Assembly: GCA_008016945.1 (NCBI GenBank)
Contig: SSGN01000227.1
Location: forward strand, 1-35,090
Origin: Flavobacteriales bacterium
Lineage (GTDB): Bacteria > Bacteroidota > Bacteroidia > Flavobacteriales > PHOS-HE28
DNA length: 35,090 bases
Direction: 5' to 3'
The position numbers and the translations under genes are program-made. This document shows positions 26,365-33,203 of the stretch, one piece after another (the stretch's first letter is position 1; each line of letters starts with the position of its first letter). The notes under the pieces are model-generated. The model was not told where the DNA came from. It saw only the letters and a program-made list of their open reading frames with translations, and made no database searches.

Positions 26365-26391
26365 AACGCTGAACGCCGAAGGCTGAATGCT
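26364..26391 (+). repeat. Left heptamer array (GAAnGCy x4)
   Basis: Four consecutive seven-base units, GAACGCT, GAACGCC, GAAGGCT and GAATGCT, start at the last base of the MATE stop codon. The same unit type recurs on the opposite strand at 26923-26978, on the other side of the S23 gene. Confidence 0.75.
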
Positions 26392-26439
26392 GATCGAGCC
26401 GGAGGTGTTGGTAGGGATGTGGAGATGCCCCGCAGATCC

Positions 26440-26814
26440 TCAGCGCCGGTCCTTTTTGGCCGTGACAATGCTCGCACCGAGGATGGCTTGGAGTTCATTC
26501 GCTTCCCGCCACAGGTCATGGGCTTCAGGGGTGTCAGCGGTCCCGCTCTCGATCAGCAGTTCCAACCAGTAGGCCGATCCCTCCGCCTCGAACTGTGAGA
26601 TACCGAGCTTGGCCGTGAACTCGGCGGTGCTTCTGCCCCGTTTCCCTTCACGGTAATTGGCCCCCACCGACGTTCCCGACCTCCGGAGTTGATCGCCCAG
26701 CACATGGCCGACCTGGGTTTGGGGCAGTCCGCCGATGTATCTGATCACGCCCAACGCGAAACGCTTCGTCCTGACGGACAAGTCTTCGGGTCTATTGCGT
26801 TGTTGTGGATCCAT
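26440..26814 (-). CDS. Four-helix-bundle protein (S23 / 23S rRNA intervening sequence family)
   Basis: The 124-residue product from the ATG at 26814 has the family pattern: VRTKRFALGVIRYIGGLP (helix 1), QVGHVLGDQLRRSGTSVGAN (helix 2), YREGKRGRSTAEFTAKLGIS with a following ExE-rich helix (SQFEAEGSAYWLELLIESG), and ANELQAILGASIVTAKK. These proteins form pentamers of four-helix bundles and were first found in 23S rRNA intervening sequences. In Bacteroidota they are scattered as lone genes with no known function. No rRNA lies nearby. The gene sits between two inverted arrays of heptamers and is well separated from its neighbours, so it looks like an inserted unit. Confidence 0.92.
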   Translation of the reverse strand: MDPQQRNRPEDLSVRTKRFALGVIRYIGGLPQTQVGHVLGDQLRRSGTSVGANYREGKRGRSTAEFTAKLGISQFEAEGSAYWLELLIESGTADTPEAHDLWREANELQAILGASIVTAKKDRR

Positions 26815-26922
26815 ACCCGAATATTCTGGGCAGGGTCGAAGTGTCGATGAAACGTTCAGTCCCGTTCCTTTGATCGATCGAAGTTCAACGTTCCAAGCAC
26901 ACCTCCGGGTCCATTGTTCCAA

Positions 26923-26978
26923 CTCGTTCCGCCTTCTCCGTTCATCCTTCGGTATTCAGCGTTCGCCCTTCAGCATTC
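26923..26978 (-). repeat. Right heptamer array (GAAnnnn x8)
   Basis: On the minus strand eight consecutive seven-base units all begin with GAA, for example GAATGCT, GAAGGGC, GAACGCT and GAATACC. The first unit lies two bases after the stop codon of the redoxin-like gene. The orientation is opposite to that of the left array. Confidence 0.75.
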
Positions 26979-26980
26979 CC

Positions 26981-27742
26981 CTACTGGGCCACGTAGCCCT
27001 TCGGCCTGCCTGCCTTGTACCATTTCAGGAGCATGTCGATCATGTGCTCCATCTTGCGTGCATCGGCCCAGGTGCCACGGAACACCATGGTGCCATCCTT
27101 GTCGATCAGGTACGCTCCGTTCGGTGCCTTGCCATAGGCTTCGAAGGTGGCGTTGTTCAAGCCGTCCACCAACACGGGCAGTTTGCCGAGCTGGGCGAAC
27201 TCCTGCGCGTAGGCCATCTTCTCGTATTCGCTCTTGGGCATGGGGTAGGCCTTGAACTCCTTCTTGTCGCCGGGGTGCAGTTCCGGGCCGTAGATCACGA
27301 AGAGCTGAACGTCCTCCTTGGCGTACTTCTGCACCAGACGGCTCCAACGCTCCACCTGCATCCGCGCTGGCGGGTTGGTGATGCTGCCGAACATGAAGGC
27401 CCTGATCCGACCATCGTTCGCACGCAGGGAGTAGGTGCTGCCGTCCTGGGCCGTGGGCAGGGTGAAGTCGTGCGTGTGCGGAACCATGCCTCCCCCTTCG
27501 CTGTACGTGCGTAGCTCGTTGATGGTGCGGCGCATGAGCTTGTCCCAGTTCATACGCCAGATGTTCACCTGCTTGCGCATCACCTTGATGTCGTTCTTGC
27601 TGTACGCGTTCAGGTAGTAGTCGAGGTCGTCGTGGAACACCAGGGTGCTGTCCGTGGGGTACCAGGTGGGGTCCCAATTGTTCAGTTGGGCGCGGCCGGG
27701 CACAGCGGCTACGAAGGCGATGATGAGAAGGAAGGCTCGCAT
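26981..27742 (-). CDS. Secreted redoxin/iodothyronine deiodinase-like protein
   Basis: The 253-residue product from the ATG at 27742 has a signal peptide (MRAFLLIIAFVAAVPGRAQ), then a helical region with WRMNWDKLMRRTINELRTY, and a thioredoxin-like fold from about residue 85. The block FTLPTAQDGSTYSLRANDG followed by FMFGSITNPPARMQ and FVIYGPELHPGDKKEF matches the layout of deiodinase-like redoxins. The catalytic position of that family (Cys or Sec in FGSCTxPP) is Ile-Thr-Asn here, so it probably has no thiol redox activity. The function is unknown and the place of action is likely the periplasm. A TACCTTTA box lies upstream, close to the end of repeat copy B. Confidence 0.75.
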   Translation of the reverse strand: MRAFLLIIAFVAAVPGRAQLNNWDPTWYPTDSTLVFHDDLDYYLNAYSKNDIKVMRKQVNIWRMNWDKLMRRTINELRTYSEGGGMVPHTHDFTLPTAQDGSTYSLRANDGRIRAFMFGSITNPPARMQVERWSRLVQKYAKEDVQLFVIYGPELHPGDKKEFKAYPMPKSEYEKMAYAQEFAQLGKLPVLVDGLNNATFEAYGKAPNGAYLIDKDGTMVFRGTWADARKMEHMIDMLLKWYKAGRPKGYVAQ

Positions 27743-27784
27743 GTCGAAGCGGTGGTGGGTAAAGGTAGGTGCGGTGGTGGCCTT

Positions 27785-27939
27785 ATACCATTCGGATATC
27801 CAATGCCAGCTGATCCGTTCGGTCTTTCTACCCACGCTGATACGAGACCTATTCCGAAGGCCTCGCAGCGGGTCCTTCGTATGGGCCTGTGGAAGACCAA
27901 CCGCGCAGGTGCGGCCGCTCTTGAATGTCCGAATGGCAT
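27785..27939 (-). repeat. TIR element, copy B (155 bp)
   Basis: Read on the minus strand the head is ATGCCATTCGGACATTCAA and the tail ends GGATATCCGAATGGTAT, a clear inverted repeat. It shares AGCGGCCG, TTCCACAGGCCCATACGAAGG and TCGGAATA with copies A and C, but lacks about 40-50 central bases. The head abuts the TAA stop of the 129-residue protein gene. The tail lies 42 bases before the start of the redoxin-like gene. Confidence 0.85.
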
Positions 27940-28328
27940 TACCCGAGGAATGCGACCTCCACCCATTCCTCCTCGCCCAGCCGAAGGTCGCGCAGGCGTA
28001 GCTCCACGCTCCACGATACCACGGGGGCATCATCACGCAGGTCCACCGGTGTGTACGGCCAGCGCTTGATGTTGAGGAAGACGGGTTCGGGCCAGGAGGC
28101 ATTGTACAGCAGCGAGAACCGGAAGCTCTGGTGGTCCACGTTCAAGCGGCGGTCGCCGGGGCCATGGGCCGTGGTGGTCACCACCAGCGATGCCGTGTAA
28201 AGGCGCCGTTGCCATCCGGGCAGTGGTGTGCGGAAGAGCGCCTGACGGAATTCGAGGCGAGGTTTGCCGGGGCCGCTCAATAGGGCGGTGGGGGTGGTGT
28301 GGTCGAGCCTGATGTGGTGCAGGGCCAT
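27939..28328 (-). CDS. Hypothetical protein of the outer-membrane operon
   Basis: The 129 residues have no signal peptide or membrane segment. The protein is rich in aromatic residues and predicted beta strands (QRRLYTASLVVTTTA, SFRFSLLYNASWPEPVFLNI, VVSWSVELRLRDLRLGEEEW). I do not recognise a family. It starts three bases after the stop of the helix-hairpin-helix barrel gene, so translational coupling is likely. Its TAA stop codon overlaps the first base of repeat copy B, so the insertion may have set or trimmed its C-terminus (WVEVAFLG). Confidence 0.75.
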   Translation of the reverse strand: MALHHIRLDHTTPTALLSGPGKPRLEFRQALFRTPLPGWQRRLYTASLVVTTTAHGPGDRRLNVDHQSFRFSLLYNASWPEPVFLNIKRWPYTPVDLRDDAPVVSWSVELRLRDLRLGEEEWVEVAFLG

Positions 28329-28331
28329 GGC

Positions 28332-30506
28332 TCAGAAGATCCAGCGCACCTGCATCTTCAGGTCGCTGCGCATGTTCCCATTGATCTCCTGCAGGCCACT
28401 GCTGATGGTGCTCTGGTCGTGGTAGATGAATGCGCCGTAGCGGAGCCAGAGGTCCACGCGGCGCAGCGGTGTCACGCGCACCATGCCGTACCAGCGGATG
28501 CCGCGCCCGTAATAAGGCGGTATGCTGAACACGCCGATCAGGTCGTTCTCGTAAGCGTAGATGCGTGCATCATAGCTCTCGGTGTCGAACAGGGCGAAAC
28601 GCAGAGTGACCTCCAGTGGGCTGCTCAGGGGGCGATGGACGAGGTCCTGGTAGAGCAGAAAGCCGTGCTGCAGCGGTGCGGACCCGCGCTGGAAGTCCAC
28701 GGTCTCGATGCGGGTGCGCAGGCTCACGGCCTCGCTCACCTTGTAGCTCGCGTTCACCCGGTAGTTGGTCTGCTCCATGCGTACCAAAGGGTCCACCCCC
28801 GTGGCGGCCTCCGCCGTGTTGCGCGCCCGGTCCTGGTGGCGTGCGCGGGCGTAGATCTCGACCTTCTTGCTAGGGCGCCAGTTCACCTGCGCCAACCAGT
28901 CGAAGCCGCTGCTTGGGCCATCGGTGAGGTAACGCAACCAGGGGAAGGTGAACTGGTCGAAGTAGGCGTTGATGGTCCATTGCCGGTTGGGCCGGAGCTC
29001 CAGCCCGGTGAACAGGCCACGCTCGTTCCATGGGTTGGTGCCTTCGGCGAAGGCGGTGCTGTACAGCCCGTGGAAGTCGCGACCGTAGTTGCGGTACAGC
29101 ATGCTCAGGCTCACCCGTTTGTCCAGGGAGAGGAGCATGCCCGTGTTCATGGCCATGCCCCCGTTGGCGCTGGTGGCCGCCTCGCCGAACCAGGTGAGGT
29201 TGCGGTACAGCACGTTCCAGTCGACGCCCGCGGTGGTGTTCTGTGCGCCCTGGAAATCGAATTGGTTGTACGGCTGTGCGTTACGGCTCAGGTTGCCTGT
29301 GTAGCTCACGTGTGCGGCGGTGGCACCGATGCTCACGTTCCGCCATGTGCCGGTCGCGTGTCCTCCGATGATCGTTTCGCCCAGGCCATCCTTCTTCGCC
29401 ACCTCGGTGTGGGTGCGGTGGAAGCCATCTTCCTGGAAGCTGCTGAAGATGACCTCGGCATCCTGGATCACACCAAGGCTGTCCGCCGCTGCATCCGCCG
29501 CCGATTGGATGTTGGCATCGATGTTCTTCCGCGAGCCGAAGACGGTGACCTCGAGATGCTTGCTCGCCGCGAAGGTGGCCGCCAGGCCGCGCATGAACAG
29601 GTTCTCGTTCACGCTGGTGTACGGCGCCAGGCCTTGGGCATTGCGTTTCACGTTCATGGTGAAGCTGCTCTTCGCGGCGAAGCCCAGTCCGTTCCAGAAG
29701 GTGAGGCCCTGGCCGAACTGTGCCTGGTGATCGCCGATGGCGAGGGCCTTCAACCGTCCGATGTTGCGCAGGAAGACGTGCGCGCTGTAGAAGTCGAATC
29801 CATTGGGTTGCGTGCCCTTGAAGAATTCCTCCCCCTCGTCCTTCTCCGCCGTGAATCCGAAACTGATGTTCTGCCGGTAACGGAACCGGTATCGGGTGTA
29901 CACCCGGTACGGACTGCCCAGGTACACCTTGTTGTTCCGACGCAACGAATCGAGCACCGCAGGGTCGTCGAAGTCGGGCAAGGTGGCGCCCGTGGGAGAG
30001 GCATAGTCCTTCCCGAACGGGTTGTGCCGATCCATGAAGCCGCGCCGCGATTCGATGGTCATCGTGCTCCGAACGGTGACCTCGTGCGTACCGTTCTTGA
30101 GGATCTCGCGCAACGAGGCCGTGCTCCCCAGCGGGTTCTCGCGCACCATCACGAAGGGGGTGATCATGCGGATGGTGCGGGTGTCCATGCTGTTGAGCGT
30201 CTGCAGCTCGTACAGGTTGAGGAAGCGCCCGTGCCGCTGGGTGTGCTGGAGGATGTCGCTGATCTGCACGTCGGAGAGCAGGAGGATGGTGCTCAGCTCC
30301 TGCGCATTGGTGCGGTTCAGGTCGATGGGGTCGAGGTAGCGGTCGGTGAGGATCTCGAAGAGGTTGCTCAGGTCCGCTTCGCCGCCGAGCTGTTCCGCCG
30401 CCGCTTCGATGCGCTGTTCGATCACGTCGCGTGGCACCCCGTCCACCTGCGCCTGGCTGGCAGCGGCAAGGCAGGCTGTCGCGACAGCAAGGATGATCGC
30501 CCTCAT
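28332..30506 (-). CDS. Outer-membrane beta-barrel protein with N-terminal helix-hairpin-helix region
   Basis: The 724-residue product has a signal peptide (MRAIILAVATACLAAASQAQ). A helical periplasmic region (about 25-120) contains DRYLDPIDLNRTNAQELSTI and LLLSDVQISDILQHTQRHGR, the layout of paired helix-hairpin-helix motifs as in ComEA-like proteins. From about 140 to the end there are many alternating strands such as YRVYTRYRFRYRQNISFGFT, and the last residues are QVRWIF, a C-terminal Phe typical of outer-membrane barrels. The hairpin motifs could bind DNA or protein; neither is shown. Its ATG overlaps the stop of the upstream PorV-like gene by four bases (ATGA, 30503-30506). Confidence 0.82.
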   Translation of the reverse strand: MRAIILAVATACLAAASQAQVDGVPRDVIEQRIEAAAEQLGGEADLSNLFEILTDRYLDPIDLNRTNAQELSTILLLSDVQISDILQHTQRHGRFLNLYELQTLNSMDTRTIRMITPFVMVRENPLGSTASLREILKNGTHEVTVRSTMTIESRRGFMDRHNPFGKDYASPTGATLPDFDDPAVLDSLRRNNKVYLGSPYRVYTRYRFRYRQNISFGFTAEKDEGEEFFKGTQPNGFDFYSAHVFLRNIGRLKALAIGDHQAQFGQGLTFWNGLGFAAKSSFTMNVKRNAQGLAPYTSVNENLFMRGLAATFAASKHLEVTVFGSRKNIDANIQSAADAAADSLGVIQDAEVIFSSFQEDGFHRTHTEVAKKDGLGETIIGGHATGTWRNVSIGATAAHVSYTGNLSRNAQPYNQFDFQGAQNTTAGVDWNVLYRNLTWFGEAATSANGGMAMNTGMLLSLDKRVSLSMLYRNYGRDFHGLYSTAFAEGTNPWNERGLFTGLELRPNRQWTINAYFDQFTFPWLRYLTDGPSSGFDWLAQVNWRPSKKVEIYARARHQDRARNTAEAATGVDPLVRMEQTNYRVNASYKVSEAVSLRTRIETVDFQRGSAPLQHGFLLYQDLVHRPLSSPLEVTLRFALFDTESYDARIYAYENDLIGVFSIPPYYGRGIRWYGMVRVTPLRRVDLWLRYGAFIYHDQSTISSGLQEINGNMRSDLKMQVRWIF

Positions 30507-31315
30507 TCGAAGCGGTAGTTCAAGCCGATGATGGGGGTGGTGCCGAGTTGCGACCGTACCGCCACGGCCAGGTCGATGTCGATCCGTTTCAGCCGGAACC
30601 CGGCCCCGAAGTGCCCCTGCACCGGACCCGTGCTGATGCCCGTGCGTAGGTACAGAACATCGTTCGGGTGGTACTCGACCCCCATGCGGATGCGCTCCTG
30701 GCGATCGATGTCCTTCTCCGCCTCGAGCGTCATGAGCAGCTTGGTGCTGAAGGTGTAGCCGAACCCGGCGCGCAGCAAGGTGGGGATGCGGTCGTCATAC
30801 GGGCCACCGATCCTTACCCGGTTGGGGTTGTACACGTGCGCCCCGATCCACAATGCCTCGGTGAGCCTCGCTTGCATACCCAGCGATACCGCCAAGGCAC
30901 TGGCGCTGCCGTAGTTCTCGCCCAGCCGAACCCCCAGGTAGTCCATTTGTACTGCGGCCCGCAAGCCATCGCCGAAGCGCATGGCGTACGCGGCGCCCAC
31001 CTTCGTTTCGTTGTAGAGCGCGTAGCCGAAGCGGTCGCCCGAAAGGGCGATGGTGCCTTTACCCAACGGTACAGCGGCCACCAACCCTTGCTGGGCCAGC
31101 TCCTTCGAGAGCCAATGGCTCTGGTGGAACACCCCGATCACCGGCTTGTTCAGTCCCGCCAGCCCGGCCGGGTTCAGTCGAATGCTCCACGGATCGGCCG
31201 CGGTGAGGCCGGTATAGCCCATGCCTGCGAAACGCGCCCCGGATGGAAGGAACTCGCCCCCCGCAAGGCAGCTCGTGGCAAGGGTGGCACCAAGTGCGAA
31301 AAGTAGGTGACGCAT
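30503..31315 (-). CDS. PorV/PorQ-like outer-membrane protein
   Basis: The 270-residue product from the ATG at 31315 has a signal peptide and then GGEFLPSGARFAGMGYTGLT and the ADPWSIRLNPAGLAGL motif, the N-terminal signature of PorV/PorQ-type FadL-like barrels. The rest alternates beta strands and ends in LNYRFE. PorV and PorQ take part in T9SS; whether this paralogue does is not shown, since the family is broad. It is the first gene of a three-gene operon with the helix-hairpin-helix barrel (four-base overlap) and the 129-residue protein. A TACATTCG box at 31321-31328 (minus) may be the promoter. Confidence 0.8.
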   Translation of the reverse strand: MRHLLFALGATLATSCLAGGEFLPSGARFAGMGYTGLTAADPWSIRLNPAGLAGLNKPVIGVFHQSHWLSKELAQQGLVAAVPLGKGTIALSGDRFGYALYNETKVGAAYAMRFGDGLRAAVQMDYLGVRLGENYGSASALAVSLGMQARLTEALWIGAHVYNPNRVRIGGPYDDRIPTLLRAGFGYTFSTKLLMTLEAEKDIDRQERIRMGVEYHPNDVLYLRTGISTGPVQGHFGAGFRLKRIDIDLAVAVRSQLGTTPIIGLNYRFE

Positions 31316-31365
31316 CGCACCGAATGTAACAGGTTCGATGATCCCATGGACGTCGCTGTGGTTTC

Positions 31366-31394
31366 TTGCTCGCATGAAGCGTTCATTACCTTCG
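31366..31394 (+). promoter_or_regulatory. Predicted promoter of hpt-adk
   Basis: TTG (31366-31368), 18 bases, then TACCTTCG (31387-31394) fits the Bacteroidota promoter pattern with one mismatch. The hpt ATG lies 37 bases downstream. Confidence 0.6.
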
Positions 31395-31431
31395 CCCCTT
31401 CGCTATTGCCGTTCACATCCCCCCGACATCC

Positions 31432-31968
31432 ATGAGCCGCGTGAAGCTGCACGATCTTGAGTTCGAACCCTTCCTCTCCGAAGCGGAGGTGGGCGCAGCG
31501 ATGGACCGCCTGGCGGCTGATCTGAAGGCCAAGTATGCGGATAAGCGTCCGCTGTTCGTGGGTGTGCTCAATGGCGCCTTCTTCTTCGCTGCCGAGCTCA
31601 TGAAGCGGCTCGATATCGAGTGCGAGATCACCTTCGTGAAGGTGGCCAGCTACCTCGGGACCAGCACCACCGGCCGGGTCACCGACCTGATCGGCCTGAA
31701 CGAACGGCTCGAAGGGCGCCACGTGGTGGTGGTGGAGGATATCGTCGACACCGGCAACACCGTGAAACACATCCTCGAGGCGTTGAAGGACCATCATCCG
31801 GCCAGCGTGAGCATCGCCACTTTGCTCTTCAAGCCGGAGGCTTACGAGCAGGAGATCCCCATCGAACATGTGGCGGTCAGTATCCCCAATGCGTTCGTGG
31901 TGGGCTCCGGCCTGGACCACGACGGCCTCGGCCGCAATCTGCCCGGGATCTACCGCATTCTTCAATAG
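31432..31968 (+). CDS. hpt: Hypoxanthine phosphoribosyltransferase
   Basis: Hpt salvages hypoxanthine (and usually guanine) to IMP/GMP using PRPP. The 178 residues include the PRPP-binding motif HVVVVEDIVDTGNTVKHIL (near residue 100), LFVGVLNGAFFFAAELMKRL, VKVASYLGTSTTGRV (the flexible catalytic loop) and the base-binding FVVGSGLDHDGLGRNLPGIY. The ATG at 31432 gives the usual length. adk follows after six bases, so the two purine genes form an operon. Confidence 0.96.
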   Translation: MSRVKLHDLEFEPFLSEAEVGAAMDRLAADLKAKYADKRPLFVGVLNGAFFFAAELMKRLDIECEITFVKVASYLGTSTTGRVTDLIGLNERLEGRHVVVVEDIVDTGNTVKHILEALKDHHPASVSIATLLFKPEAYEQEIPIEHVAVSIPNAFVVGSGLDHDGLGRNLPGIYRILQ

Positions 31969-31974
31969 ATCATC

Positions 31975-32547
31975 ATGAGCAAGCTCAACCTCGTCCTTTT
32001 TGGCCCTCCGGGGGCCGGTAAAGGCACACAAAGCGCTTTCCTGATCCAACGTTTCGGACTGATCCACCTCAGCACCGGCGACCTACTGCGCGCCGAGATC
32101 AAAGCCGAGACCGAACTGGGTACCGCCGCCAAGGAACTGATGGATCGGGGCGAACTGGTGCCCGACCACATCGTGGTGGGCATGATCCGCAACAAGATCG
32201 AAGCGCATCATGAAGCGAAAGGCTTCATCTTCGATGGCTTCCCGCGCACCCAGGCCCAAGCCGAAGCGCTGGATGACATGCTGGGCGCGAAGAGCGAACC
32301 CATCGTGGCCATGCTCGCCCTGGAAGTGCCCGAACAGGAACTGGTGAAGCGCCTGCTCGGCCGGGGTACCACCAGTGGCAGGCCCGATGACCAGGATGAG
32401 GCCATCATCCGCAACCGCATCCGCGAGTACGAGAACAAGACCGCACCGCTCAAGGCGTATTACAGCGCGCAAGGCAAGTTCAAAGGCATCGACGGGGTGG
32501 GCTCGCTGGAGGCGATCACCGAGCGGTTGGTGAAGGCGATCGGCTAA
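31975..32547 (+). CDS. adk: Adenylate kinase
   Basis: Adk interconverts ATP, ADP and AMP. The 190 residues comprise Walker A FGPPGAGKGTQSAFL, the AMP-binding segment LIHLSTGDLLRAEI, DGFPRTQAQAEAL, and a short lid GRGTTSGRPDDQDEAIIRNRI without zinc cysteines. It is thus the short-lid form common in Bacteroidota. It is coupled to hpt upstream. In related genomes obgE usually follows closely, whereas here 656 bases with two repeat elements intervene. Confidence 0.97.
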   Translation: MSKLNLVLFGPPGAGKGTQSAFLIQRFGLIHLSTGDLLRAEIKAETELGTAAKELMDRGELVPDHIVVGMIRNKIEAHHEAKGFIFDGFPRTQAQAEALDDMLGAKSEPIVAMLALEVPEQELVKRLLGRGTTSGRPDDQDEAIIRNRIREYENKTAPLKAYYSAQGKFKGIDGVGSLEAITERLVKAIG

Positions 32548-32673
32548 CACCGGTCGGTACGTGCCGGGGTCGGCGAAGATGTTCGGGGCCTCCTCAAACG
32601 CGCCCCCCCGGTCTGTTTTCCGTCCATGCTTCGCCTGATATCGATCCTGTGGACACCGCTACGCGTTGATCTT

Positions 32674-32720
32674 GAGGCTATGCCTGACCGAAAGAATAGC
32701 CTCGGGTTCCTTCGTTCAGG
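32674..32720 (+). other. Overlapping alternative hairpins downstream of adk
   Basis: GAGGCTAT (32674-32681) can pair with ATAGCCTC (32696-32703). Alternatively CCTGACCGAAAGAA (32683-32696) can pair with TTCCTTCGTTCAGG (32707-32720), with two mismatches. The two folds exclude each other. There is no T tract. The region lies 20 bases before repeat copy C. Confidence 0.45.
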
Positions 32721-32739
32721 AGATCCCCAACAGGCTCCA

Positions 32740-32940
32740 ATACCATTTGGGCATCCAAGACCAGCCGACCCGCTTGCTCTTTTTCCCCCATGTCTTCTCC
32801 GAGCGACTTATTCCGTAGGCCCGGCCCTCGGTAGCTGCGATCCCTGCGGTCCACGCCTTCGGCCTTGCAACAGGTCCTTCGTATCGACCTGCGACGAAAT
32901 GCCGCACATCTTCGGCCGCTATTGAATGTCCAAATGGTAT
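32740..32940 (-). repeat. TIR element, copy C (201 bp)
   Basis: Read on the minus strand the head is ATACCATTTGGACATTCAAT and the tail ends GGATGCCCAAATGGTAT; the outer 11 bases are a perfect inverted repeat. Internal blocks shared with copy A are TAGCGGCCGAAGATG, CGATACGA, GGCGTGGACCGCAGG and CTACGGAA. It stands head to head with copy D, with one base between them. Confidence 0.9.
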
Positions 32941-32941
32941 A

Positions 32942-33104
32942 ATACCATTTCGCATTAAGGCGTAGGCTAAAGATGCGAAGGGCTCTTTTCGCAGGACGAT
33001 ACGGCGGGGTCGTTGCGTAGCATGGGCTACGGAACGATCACGACGGAGAAGTCATGCGGAAAAAGACCGAGTAGATCGGCCTACTCCTTAGTGCGAATTG
33101 GTAT
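32942..33104 (+). repeat. TIR element, copy D (163 bp)
   Basis: The head is ATACCATTTCGCATTAAG and the tail is TTAGTGCGAATTGGTAT; the outer 13 bases are inverted with one mismatch. It shares TTTCGCAGGACGATACG, GGGCTACGGAACGATCACG, GAAGTCATGCGG and AGATCGGCCTACT with copy A, but lacks the central block. It ends 99 bases before obgE. Confidence 0.88.
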
Positions 33105-33203
33105 AAGGTGCGGCTGTTTGCGCCGTGCCCGCGGGGATGCACTGACGCTCCCACCGATCCGGAACTGCCCATCCGCCCGCCATTCACCACCTTTGCCACC
33201 GGT

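Noticed and set aside
26923..26978. Regular short repeats that could suggest a CRISPR array
   Set aside because: The unit is seven bases with no spacers and no cas genes are nearby; it is a simple tandem array.
32548..33203. Possible riboswitch or tRNA in the long adk-obgE gap
   Set aside because: No cloverleaf or known riboswitch core was seen; the gap is accounted for by hairpins and two repeat elements.
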